NCBI GenBank assembly: GCA_025455635.1
Contig: JALOMF010000157.1
Coordinates: 1-10,703, forward strand
Direction: 5' to 3'
DNA from: Saprospiraceae bacterium
GTDB lineage: Bacteria; Bacteroidota; Bacteroidia; Chitinophagales; Saprospiraceae
Length of the DNA stretch: 10,703 nt
Shown: positions 4,912 through 10,703 of the stretch, piece by piece
How positions within the stretch are numbered: position 1 is the stretch's first letter
Layout of the letters: every line of letters starts with the position of its first letter
Made by a program: the position numbers and the translations under genes
The notes under the pieces: generated by a model
What the model saw: only the letters and a program-made list of their open reading frames with translations
What the model was told of the DNA's origin: nothing
The model's database searches: none

Positions 4912-6719
4912 AACGCATTTTCTTGGCTAGCTCCGCAATGCTCACGCTGCTTTTCCGCTGCGCAAACCCCGTGGAAACCGACGGCGAAACCCTCGCCAAA
5001 GCACAGTGCAGCACCTGCCACGCCCTGCCGTCCCCCAGCGATTTGGACAAAACTACTTGGGACCAATACGTGCTGCCCCGCATGGGCGCACTCATGGGCG
5101 TGCTGCCCCTGGACAGTGCGGGCGGACAGTTCATCGAACCTGCTGTTTTGAAATTGGGGAACCCCGCCGTTTTCAGGAAAAAAGCCGACTTGACGAAAGC
5201 GGAATGGGCGGCCATTCGCAGCTATTTCCTGCAAAATTCGCCCGCCGAACTGCCCGCCGCCGAGCCTTTGAACTTGGAGGCGCTGCCGCAGTTCGAGCCT
5301 CGCTTCCCCGATTATTTCCTAAGTCCGCCGGGCACGCTGCTGGCGCAATTTGCCAACGGAAAACTGCTCCTCAGCGATGTACACAAGTCCCAGCTTTTCA
5401 GCTTCGACAATGACCTCGAATTGCAGCGCACGGCCAAGCTGCCAAGCGGCGTGGTGTCGCTCACGGGCATTGCCGAAGGCGAGGTGGCCACCTGCATCGG
5501 CTCGTTCTCGCCCACCGATGCAGCCACGGCCAGCACCTTGGCGGTGCAGGAGGCCGTGACCGCTGCCCGGCTTTCGTACAAAAAATCGGAGTTCCTCATC
5601 GCCTACCTCGATGGCTTTGCGGTGAAAAAAAACATCAACGGGGCGCCCCTGCCAAGCCTTGACCCCGCCATACCGGATGTGATGGTCGTGGAGCCGTGCG
5701 GCCTGCAGGTGCTCGACGAACTGGCTTTCGGGGAAGCTCCTTTTGAGGAAAAAGCGGCCATGCTGGCGCTCTGCGACAAGCTCGCCCAAGACTTCCGGGA
5801 CGTGACCGAGCACCAATCGAGGCTGAAAATAGAGCACCGCCATGTGTTCGAGGCCATCCGGCAATCGCTGGTGCGCACTTTCACGCTGGGCGTCACGGGC
5901 TTCGACACGCCCGGCAGCGCCAACGCCATCCCCGAAGCAAAAGCAGCCTTCGAGGGCATGTACGCTGCCTTCAAAAACTATATGCCGCTGCTCGAGCAAA
6001 AAGACCGGGGGCTGGCCATCGTGCTGGATGCCCGCATGGAACATACCCTGAACTACCTTACAGAAAACGACGATTTCGAGACCTTCGACCGCTTGGCCTT
6101 CCTCATGGAGCATGTCGAGCCGCAGTACCAGCTTTTTTACGAAGTACACAAATCCTTGGGCGTGGAGTTTGCCGAGGAAGTGGACAAGGCACCGAGGGCG
6201 GTGAACTACCATGCGGTCAGCCTGTTTGAGCCGGACTTCCTGAACGCTGGCTTTTACGCCAACCTGGACCTGAAGCACCCGCTCATGGAGAAGCGCAGGG
6301 AACTGGGCCGGACCTTGTTTTTCGACCCGGTTTTGTCAAAAAAACTTGACCGCTCCTGTGCCTCGTGCCACCACCCGGAGAAGGCGTTCACGGACGGGCG
6401 GCCCAAGCCCCTCGCCGCCGACGGCCAGCACTCGCTGCTCCGCAATTCGCCCACACTGGTCAATTCCGTTTTCGCAGACCAATATTTTTGGGACCTGCGG
6501 GAGCCACGGCTCGACCGCCAGATGCTGCACGTGGTGAAGAGCGAGGAGGAATTTGACACCGACTACCCCGAAATCATTGCGAAGCTGGGCCAAAGCGGCG
6601 AGTACAATCGGCTTTTCGCCGAGGCGTACCCCGAACAGCCTGATTATCAGCTGTCCACCTACACCATCAGCGATGCGCTGAGTGCCTATGTGGCCAGCCT
6701 GACGGACTTCGACCTATGA
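4908..6719 (+). CDS. Chimeric cytochrome: cytochrome c/VCBS-type N-terminus fused to a truncated cytochrome c peroxidase, 603 aa
   Basis: Residues 1-20 form an export signal, with Cys18 as a possible but atypical lipoprotein site. A haem c motif CSTCH lies at 34-38, followed by WDQYVLPRMG and a beta-rich part up to about 208 (LLLSDVHKSQLFSFDNDL, IGSFSPTD). This resembles the start of Bacteroidota cytochrome c proteins with VCBS/FG-GAP repeats. From about residue 210 the sequence changes to the helical N-terminal region of Bacteroidota cytochrome c peroxidases (RLSYKKSEFLIAYLDGF, VEPCGLQVLDEL, FTLGVTGFDTPGSANAIPEA). The peroxidatic haem domain follows, with CASCHHPEKAFTDGRP at 484-499 and LRNSPTLVNSVF. 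Family members then continue into a second CxxCH domain; here the gene stops at VASLTDFDL. So both parent genes appear incomplete although the joined frame is open. The product may be non-functional, or a rearranged diheme enzyme with the electron-transfer haem moved to the front. It starts in an ATGA overlap with the membrane protein gene. Confidence 0.8.
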   Translation: MKRIFLASSAMLTLLFRCANPVETDGETLAKAQCSTCHALPSPSDLDKTTWDQYVLPRMGALMGVLPLDSAGGQFIEPAVLKLGNPAVFRKKADLTKAEWAAIRSYFLQNSPAELPAAEPLNLEALPQFEPRFPDYFLSPPGTLLAQFANGKLLLSDVHKSQLFSFDNDLELQRTAKLPSGVVSLTGIAEGEVATCIGSFSPTDAATASTLAVQEAVTAARLSYKKSEFLIAYLDGFAVKKNINGAPLPSLDPAIPDVMVVEPCGLQVLDELAFGEAPFEEKAAMLALCDKLAQDFRDVTEHQSRLKIEHRHVFEAIRQSLVRTFTLGVTGFDTPGSANAIPEAKAAFEGMYAAFKNYMPLLEQKDRGLAIVLDARMEHTLNYLTENDDFETFDRLAFLMEHVEPQYQLFYEVHKSLGVEFAEEVDKAPRAVNYHAVSLFEPDFLNAGFYANLDLKHPLMEKRRELGRTLFFDPVLSKKLDRSCASCHHPEKAFTDGRPKPLAADGQHSLLRNSPTLVNSVFADQYFWDLREPRLDRQMLHVVKSEEEFDTDYPEIIAKLGQSGEYNRLFAEAYPEQPDYQLSTYTISDALSAYVASLTDFDL

Positions 6720-6744
6720 ATGTTGCAAGGATTGACCAAGTTAA

Positions 6745-6755
6745 TATAACGTTTG
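6745..6755 (+). promoter_or_regulatory. Possible -7 element upstream of the YtxH gene
   Basis: TATAACGTTTG resembles the Bacteroidota TAnnTTTG box with one extra or altered base. It is about 68 bp before the ATG at 6823. A partner TTG at a proper 19-21 bp distance is not obvious, so this is weak. Confidence 0.25.
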
Positions 6756-6822
6756 CTGATGAGGAGTAGCCCACCTTTGCAACCTGGAGTTTTTCCAGAA
6801 TAATACGAGTAAAAACATTATC

Positions 6823-7122
6823 ATGAATTTAGGTAAAATATTCCTGGGCATAATGGCCAGCGTTGCTGTTGGGGCTACATTGGGCGTCCTGTTCGCTCCC
6901 GACAAAGGCTCTTCAACCCGGCATAAGATTTCCAAAAAAGGAAATGACTATGTGAATGAGTTGGGCGAAAAATTCAATGGCATGGTTGAAAGCGTCAGCA
7001 ACAAGTATGGAAAAATCAAGGACGAGGTTGTCCATATGGCGAAAAACGGAGAAGCCAAGGTAGATGCGGCCCAGGCCAAGTTGGCAAGTTTGCCAAACCG
7101 GGAGACGCTTCCCCTAAATTGA
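6823..7122 (+). CDS. YtxH domain-containing small membrane protein, 99 aa
   Basis: One N-terminal membrane segment (about residues 4-24, IFLGIMASVAVGATLGVLF) leads straight into APDKGSSTRHKISKKG. This is the characteristic YtxH arrangement of a glycine-rich membrane helix followed by a (L/F)AP...G...R basic turn. The remaining 60 residues are amphipathic and charged, probably helical or coiled, and face the cytoplasm. YtxH proteins are induced by general and salt stress in Bacillus; their molecular activity is not known. In this window the gene is the first of four consecutive small membrane or envelope proteins on the plus strand, which fits an envelope-stress set. Length is typical for Bacteroidota members. 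The start ATG at 6823 places the hydrophobic segment right at the N-terminus. Confidence 0.85.
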   Translation: MNLGKIFLGIMASVAVGATLGVLFAPDKGSSTRHKISKKGNDYVNELGEKFNGMVESVSNKYGKIKDEVVHMAKNGEAKVDAAQAKLASLPNRETLPLN

Positions 7123-7410
7123 ACAATGCGGGCATGGAAACTGCAACCCATGAACTAAAAGCCCGATTAAATTGGATGAAAAACATAGTGTGAGTAGCTG
7201 CTGGAGCTACAACTTGGCGGTTTCCGTGTTCGCATTTTATTCCCATCTTTTACTTTCCACTTGAGTCATATAGCTCATGCCCAAAACTTGGCGGCTTACA
7301 GAACAGAACCTGTGAATTGTGCAAACCTTTCCCCGGTTTATGTAACGAAGCAGGGCAAAATGGTGCCCACATTTGTAGCGTGGAAATGTTCCCACGAAAA
7401 AACTTTTAAA
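7123..7410. other. Intergenic stretch between YtxH and the secreted small protein
   Basis: The upstream extension of the reading frame from 7261 to 7410 lacks coding character and was not taken as part of the gene. A hairpin GTAGCT-GCTGG-AGCTAC lies at 7194-7210 and a weaker one CGTGG...CCACG near 7379-7396. Neither has a terminator T-run. No clear TAnnTTTG box was seen. Confidence 0.4.
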
Positions 7411-7725
7411 ATGAAAAAACTAACACTTTGCATCACGGCAATCGGCCTATTTTTATTGGCTAACCCCATGCAAATGAATGCCGCCACGCTGGAACCTGTA
7501 CCAGTGGCAGCCGACTCCACCGCCATCGCTGTCAATTCCCTAATCCTAAGACTGGACGAAATCGCCTTGATTGAAAAAGCAGCACTTCGCCCTGCTGAAC
7601 GGAGGGCCTTGCGCAAGGAAGTCCGTTCGATAAACAAGCAACTCAAGGCTGCCAACAGCGGGGGTGTCTATATTTCGGTAGGTGCTTTGCTGATAGTTAT
7701 TATCCTACTGATTTTGTTGCTCTAA
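7411..7725 (+). CDS. Small exported protein with C-terminal membrane anchor, 104 aa, family not named
   Basis: The ATG at 7411 was chosen because it begins a clean signal sequence (MKKLTLCITAIGLFLLANPM, cleavage likely after MNA near residue 24). The reading frame extends upstream to 7261, but that part is non-hydrophobic filler. The mature region has a short acidic/Ala segment, then an amphipathic helix LRPAERRALRKEVRSINKQL, then SGGVYISVGALLIVIILLIL as a terminal membrane segment. This layout (signal, basic helix, GGVY-S-GA, terminal helix) recurs in small Bacteroidota proteins as I recall, but I know no assigned function. The basic helix would lie on the periplasmic side if the signal is cleaved. 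It lies 59 bp before the lmo0937-type gene and shares its orientation, so co-expression in a stress set is plausible. Confidence 0.75.
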   Translation: MKKLTLCITAIGLFLLANPMQMNAATLEPVPVAADSTAIAVNSLILRLDEIALIEKAALRPAERRALRKEVRSINKQLKAANSGGVYISVGALLIVIILLILLL

Positions 7726-7784
7726 GAGCATGACTTAATCTGGCAAATAGCACAACCATTATCTCATCCTATAAATAAATCATC

Positions 7785-7940
7785 ATGGGAAATTTACTTT
7801 ACATCATCGCAGTGCTGCTGGTCATTGGCTGGTTTATCGGGTTCGTAGGTTTCGGCACGGGTGGAATCATCCACATCCTGCTCGTCATTGCGGTAGTCGT
7901 AGTATTGCTACGGGTCATTCAGGGAAGAAAGCCGATTTAA
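7785..7940 (+). CDS. lmo0937/DUF5670-type membrane peptide, 51 aa
   Basis: The ORF runs from ATG 7785 to TAA at 7938-7940. It encodes MGNLLYIIAVLLVIGWFIGF, then a glycine turn VGFGTGGIIH, then a second hydrophobic stretch ILLVIAVVVVLLRVI and a basic tail QGRKPI. Two membrane segments with the pattern L(L/Y)xIAVxLLxxWxxGF...GxxIHxLLVIAxxxxLLRxI are the hallmark of the lmo0937 family. These peptides are widespread in Bacteroidota and other phyla and are often found near stress genes; no activity is established. The sequence looks intact and full length. It fits the surrounding set of tiny membrane proteins. Confidence 0.85.
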   Translation: MGNLLYIIAVLLVIGWFIGFVGFGTGGIIHILLVIAVVVVLLRVIQGRKPI

Positions 7941-8243
7941 AAATGCTTGAAAACGTTTGTTCGGCCACCCTACGCATGAGCCGAATAAACCTGTTTTATT
8001 CATACATCCCGATTTAGCGCTTGTTTTGGATTTGGTCACTTGGCTCAAAACGGCCTCTACCGACTAATCGGCACCGAGATTTTCGCCAATGTTCCACCTT
8101 TTTTCGGTCAAGTAGCCCCGCTCCCGACTTAGGCCGGGACAGGTTATTTTCCTTCAAAAAGCTGAAAAATTGATGGAGAATCGCTCGTTTTTAGCTCAAG
8201 CACCAAATCCCAAAAAGTGCTTATGTTTTTTTAAAATAAAACC
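7941..8243. other. Non-coding region with one TCCCG/CGGGA hairpin
   Basis: No gene is supported in these ~300 bases. An inverted repeat with arms TCCCG (8122-8126) and CGGGA (8135-8139) resembles the hairpin at 8479-8496, suggesting the same dispersed family of intergenic hairpins. A loose TATGTTTT near 8223 could be a weak -7 element for the gene at 8244. Confidence 0.45.
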
Positions 8244-8429
8244 ATGCCTTTACTTAATATCATCATCGCATTAATCGTGGTAGGCGTCCTGCTTTGGCTG
8301 GTCAATACCTATATTCCAATGGACAGGAAGATTAAAAACATCCTCAACGTAGTGGTGGTAATCATCCTCGTCGTTTGGTTGCTGCAAGCATTTGGCCTGT
8401 TGGAGTCCTTGAAGCGGATAAGGATTTGA
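8244..8429 (+). CDS. Thivi_2564-type small membrane protein, 61 aa
   Basis: The product has two hydrophobic segments: IIIALIVVGVLLWLVNTYIP (residues 6-25) and ILNVVVVIILVVWLLQAFGL (33-52). They are separated by the basic loop MDRKIKNI, and a short positive tail KRIRI ends the protein. The combination VVGVLLWLVNTYIPMDRKIKNILNVVVVI is split here as VGVLLWLVNTYIPMD and KIKNILNVVV, which are the landmarks of the Thivi_2564 family. No function is known for that family. With the YtxH and lmo0937-type genes it makes a block of small envelope proteins commonly grouped in Bacteroidota genomes. The gene is intact and ends about 50 bp before hairpin DNA that precedes the transposase. Confidence 0.8.
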   Translation: MPLLNIIIALIVVGVLLWLVNTYIPMDRKIKNILNVVVVIILVVWLLQAFGLLESLKRIRI

Positions 8430-8478
8430 GCGATTAAATCAACCCCATTTATATTAAAGTTGATGGCAGGCTTTTTCG

Positions 8479-8496
8479 TCCCGATAGGAATCGGGA
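8479..8496. repeat. Short hairpin TCCCGAT-AGGA-ATCGGGA
   Basis: This is a perfect 7-bp stem with a 4-nt loop, placed directly against the larger 21-bp hairpin. Similar TCCCGAT...ATCGGGA elements are common intergenic repeats in Bacteroidota as I recall. It might act as a bidirectional terminator after the gene ending at 8429, but no T-run follows. Confidence 0.6.
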
Positions 8497-8550
8497 GGAG
8501 GGGTTATCAAACCCCGGTGTCCCGGAACGCCGGGGTTTGATAACCCCTCC
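8497..8550. repeat. Perfect 21-bp inverted repeat just before the transposase start
   Basis: The left arm 8497-8517 and right arm 8530-8550 are perfect reverse complements (GGAGGGGTTATCAAACCCCGG, 21 nt, first 20 being GGAGGGGTTATCAAACCCCG), with a 12-nt loop. The right arm ends four bases before the ATG at 8555. Transcription from outside would form a very stable RNA hairpin next to the start codon and could limit translation. Alternatively it is a pre-existing palindrome that the IS used as a target. Confidence 0.85.
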
Positions 8551-8554
8551 GCCA

Positions 8555-9775
8555 ATGAGTACAGGACTCATCGACGCAATACTGAGCAAAATGCCCGGGA
8601 TGAACAAGTGGCGCAAGGATTTTTTTCGCCACGCCGTCCACCTGTTCCTCTGCATGAGGGGCAGGCACAACTTTGAAAACATGGAGCGCTACGGCAGCTA
8701 CGACGAGTGCAGCTACCGCTTGAACTTCGAGAAGCCCTTCGACTTTGCGCTGTTCAACCGGGAACTGATACGGTTGGTGTGCGGCCCGGAGCGCATAGCG
8801 GCCTTCGACCCCAGCTACCTGGCCAAGAGCGGCAAGCACACGCCCGGGGTCGGCTGGCACTGGTCGGGCAGCGCCGGTCATGCGAAATGGGGGATAGAAA
8901 TCGGCGGCCTGGCCGTTGTGGACGTCACCAACAACACGGCGATGCACCTGCGCAGCACACAGACGCCGGACTCGGCCTGGCTGAGGGACGAGGGCACCGG
9001 CCTGCTTGAGCACTACGCAGACGTGGTCTGCACCGCCAGCGGCCACCTTTCGGCGCTTTCGGTTCGGCACCTGGCGGTGGACGCCTATTTCGCAAAGCGG
9101 CCCTTCGTTGACATGGTGCTGGCAGGCAGCGGCCTGCACGTCATCACCCGGCTGAGGGACGACACGGTGCTGCGCTACAGGTACACTGGCCCGGCCACGG
9201 GCGGCAAGGGCCGCCCCAGAGAGTTCGCAGGCAGGGTGGACGTGCGCAACCCCGACCCGGAGCACTTCACCGTCTGCTGCGAGGAGCCCACCTGGCGCCT
9301 GTACGAGGCCGTCGTGCATTGCAAAGCCTTCAAGCGCTGGCTGAAAGTGGCGGTACTGCACGAGCTGGACGGGAACGGAAGGGTCAAGCGGGTGAAGATA
9401 TACGCATCAACAGACCTGCAACTGCCCGGCCACGACGTGTTCATTTATTACAAGGGCCGTTTCCAGATAGAGTTCCTGTACCGTGACGCCAAAGGGCACA
9501 CCGGGCTGGAGCACTGCCAGAGCCGCAACGACGACAGGATGGGGTTCCACCACAACCTGTCGCTGACGGCGGTCAATGTGGCCAAGGCGACGTACTGGTA
9601 CTGCTTGGGAGAAGGTCAGCGGGGGCCGTTTTCAATAGCGGACATCAAGGCCCAGCTTTTCAATGAACTGATGCTGGAAAGATTTTTTTGCGTGTTCGGA
9701 AAAGACGCAGACCCGCTAAAAAATCATCCGTCTATTGTGCACATCAGGAACTTCGGCGTCAAGGCTGCGGCTTAG
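8555..9775 (+). CDS. DDE transposase, IS4-like, 406 aa
   Basis: The likely catalytic acidic residues are Asp85 in IAAFDPSYLAKSGK, Asp176 in HLAVDAYFAKRPFVD and Glu306 in YYKGRFQIEFLYRDAKGHTG. The last segment, with Y/R/K around the glutamate, is the pattern of the IS4-type DDE_Tnp_1 or DDE_5 transposases. A long beta-rich insertion separates the second Asp from the Glu (about residues 200-290), as in that group. The enzyme would cut and rejoin the ends of its own IS. The frame can be read from a TTG at 8537, but that lies within the hairpin arm; ATG at 8555 gives a conventional start (MSTGLIDAILSKMPGMNKWR). Length is normal and no lesion is visible, so it may be active. Base composition is GC-rich like the cytochrome gene and unlike the AT-rich arrays. 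The stop codon lies in the first copy of the 36-bp repeat. Confidence 0.9.
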   Translation: MSTGLIDAILSKMPGMNKWRKDFFRHAVHLFLCMRGRHNFENMERYGSYDECSYRLNFEKPFDFALFNRELIRLVCGPERIAAFDPSYLAKSGKHTPGVGWHWSGSAGHAKWGIEIGGLAVVDVTNNTAMHLRSTQTPDSAWLRDEGTGLLEHYADVVCTASGHLSALSVRHLAVDAYFAKRPFVDMVLAGSGLHVITRLRDDTVLRYRYTGPATGGKGRPREFAGRVDVRNPDPEHFTVCCEEPTWRLYEAVVHCKAFKRWLKVAVLHELDGNGRVKRVKIYASTDLQLPGHDVFIYYKGRFQIEFLYRDAKGHTGLEHCQSRNDDRMGFHHNLSLTAVNVAKATYWYCLGEGQRGPFSIADIKAQLFNELMLERFFCVFGKDADPLKNHPSIVHIRNFGVKAAA

Positions 9776-9837
9776 GTGCTTAAACTTTCACAGACTATTG
9801 TTGCGGCTTAGGTGCTTAAACTTTCACAGACTATTGT
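9766..9837 (+). repeat. 36-bp exact tandem duplication at the transposase 3' end
   Basis: Copies at 9766-9801 and 9802-9837 are identical, starting TGCGGCTTAGGTGCTTAAAC and ending CACAGACTATTGT. The first contains the transposase stop codon. The right end of the IS may lie inside this unit, so the duplication could come from slippage or from an aberrant transposition event. Confidence 0.9.
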
Positions 9838-9865
9838 GTATATAAACCATGATAAATCAATAATC

Positions 9866-10703
9866 ATGAACCTCCTCAATTACGCCAATAAGGCGCCACG
9901 CAAGCCGTGGTTGTACTTGATTGGTATTTTCATACTATTAATTAAATGCTTGCCAGCGCAAGCGCAAGAACCATTGTTTGCTGTGCCATCATGGTGGTTC
10001 GGAGCGGCCAGCGGCGCCAATGTCAATATCCACGATGGCACCAACCAGCGGCTGAACAAGAATTTCGCCACGCCCGTCGCATTCGGGAAAGGCAATGGGG
10101 TAGGGCTTTACCTTGCGCCCTTGCTGGAATACCACCGCCCGTACGCCAAATGGGGCTTCATGCTGCAAGCTGGTTACGACAATCGGCAAGGCACTTTCGA
10201 GGAGGTCGTTTCGAGCTGCAATTGCCCAGCCGATTTGGACGCTGACCTGAGCTATATTTCGGTGGAGCCGAGCCTCCGCTTTTCGCCCATTTTAACCAAA
10301 CTGAATTTCTATTTATATGCCGGCCCACGCTTGGCGTTCAACTTGGACAAATCGTTCACTTACCTGCAAGGCAACAACCCGGACACGCCAGAACAAACGC
10401 CCGCCCCAGCCGTGAAGGGCGATTTTGACAATATTGAGAAAATGCGGGTCTCCCTGCAAATCGGGGCTGGCTACGACATTCCTATTTCGTCGCAGCTCAC
10501 AAAAACGCAGTGGGTGGTCTCGCCGTTCGTCGCTTATCACCCGTCGCTAGGCCAGTCTCCCCGCTCTACCGAGTCGTGGGGCCTCTCCACACTGCGGGTG
10601 GGCGCTGCGCTGAAACTGGGGCATGGCCGCAAGTTGGAAACCTTCCCCGAAGCCATTTCACCAGAACCAAACGTCCGATTTTATGTGAGCGCCCCCGCCA
10701 ATA
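9866..10703 (+). CDS. Outer-membrane beta-barrel protein, 5' part (279 codons, continues beyond window)
   Basis: The frame is open from ATG 9866 to the last base. A signal peptide covers about residues 1-33: basic APRKPW, then the hydrophobic LYLIGIFILLIKCL, and a cleavage site near AQA/QE. The mature part has alternating aromatic and polar strands typical of an outer-membrane barrel: WWFGAASGANVNIHDG, GLYLAPLLEYH, WGFMLQAGYDN, YISVEPSLRFSP, FYLYAGPRLAFNLD, VSLQIGAGYDIPIS, VSPFVAYHP and LRVGAALKLG. A CNCP pair lies in one loop. Related Saprospiraceae proteins continue into a linker and an OmpA-like peptidoglycan-binding domain; the tail here (EPNVRFYVSAPAN) fits the start of that part, which lies outside the window. 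It would sit in the outer membrane with the OmpA domain in the periplasm. The gap to the upstream IS repeat is only 28 bp, so the IS has probably replaced or supplies its upstream region. Confidence 0.8.
   Translation, partial: MNLLNYANKAPRKPWLYLIGIFILLIKCLPAQAQEPLFAVPSWWFGAASGANVNIHDGTNQRLNKNFATPVAFGKGNGVGLYLAPLLEYHRPYAKWGFMLQAGYDNRQGTFEEVVSSCNCPADLDADLSYISVEPSLRFSPILTKLNFYLYAGPRLAFNLDKSFTYLQGNNPDTPEQTPAPAVKGDFDNIEKMRVSLQIGAGYDIPISSQLTKTQWVVSPFVAYHPSLGQSPRSTESWGLSTLRVGAALKLGHGRKLETFPEAISPEPNVRFYVSAPAN

Larger units (their letters stand above)
8497..9837 (+). mobile_element. Insertion sequence with IS4-like DDE transposase; ends not defined
   Basis: The span covers the 21-bp hairpin, the intact transposase gene and the 36-bp tandem repeat after it. 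I compared both sides by eye and found no convincing matching terminal inverted repeats and no target duplication. The boundaries given are therefore the outermost unusual structures, not proven ends. The element sits 57 bp or less upstream of the outer-membrane protein gene. Confidence 0.55.

Noticed and set aside
5319..6278. Long minus-strand frame opposite the cytochrome gene
   Set aside because: GC-rich antisense shadow of a gene with clear haem motifs on the plus strand.
6784..6798. CTGGA-GTTTT-TCCAG hairpin as terminator of the cytochrome gene
   Set aside because: Short stem, weak, and not followed by a T-run.
7261..7410. N-terminal extension of the 104-residue secreted protein
   Set aside because: The segment lacks protein-like character and would bury a textbook signal peptide; ATG at 7411 is the sensible start.
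8507..9361. Long minus-strand frame opposite the transposase
   Set aside because: Antisense shadow of a transposase with identifiable DDE residues.

Overview
The window most likely comes from a Bacteroidota bacterium, probably Saprospiraceae-like. The reasons are that genes lack clear Shine-Dalgarno sites; a Bacteroidota-type -7 element (TAnnTTTG) precedes parA; and the outer-membrane barrel protein, the peroxidase domain, the KilA-N protein and the cluster of tiny membrane proteins all have the character of that phylum. One exception is the first ~280 bases, which encode a topoisomerase IV subunit A (ParC) fragment that looks gammaproteobacterial and stops abruptly. These assignments rest on recalled family patterns, not on a search.

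Bases 1-291 hold the ParC remnant. Bases 362-924 are non-coding and carry about 14 copies of a 16-bp motif (TATAACCnnTTTGGAA). The left block is mostly in one orientation and the right block is in the other; five right-hand copies are spaced 21-22 bp apart, like plasmid iterons. Bases 977-3010 form a minus-strand segregation-type operon: parA, then a ribbon-helix-helix (RHH) partner with a repeat-expanded linker, then a KilA-N gene broken by a stop codon and two frameshifts. Bases 3139-3738 hold a second, unrelated array: ten copies of a palindromic 16-bp core (TTCAGTAnnTACkGAA), six of them spaced 51-53 bp apart, or about five helical turns. Copy 1 sits over the predicted parA promoter. The operon lies between two different repeat arrays, which suggests the maintenance region of a plasmid or integrated plasmid-like element. 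No replication initiator is visible.

Bases 4183-6719 hold a YwaF/TMEM164-type integral membrane protein gene that overlaps (ATGA) a two-part cytochrome gene. The cytochrome reads as the start of a cytochrome c/VCBS-type protein fused in frame to a Bacteroidota cytochrome c peroxidase that lacks its second haem domain. Bases 6823-8429 hold four small envelope or stress-type proteins: a YtxH protein, a secreted/anchored 104-residue protein, an lmo0937/DUF5670-type peptide and a Thivi_2564-type peptide. Bases 8497-9837 hold an IS4-like DDE transposase gene, preceded by a perfect 21-bp-arm hairpin and followed by a 36-bp tandem duplication. From 9866 to the window end is the 5' part of an outer-membrane beta-barrel protein gene, open at the edge.

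The window is a mosaic. It has several genes cut or joined inside conserved domains, one IS element and one plasmid-type partition module. Either it is a rearrangement-prone accessory region or parts of the assembly need checking. The most original features are the two repeat arrays and their relation to the parA operon.
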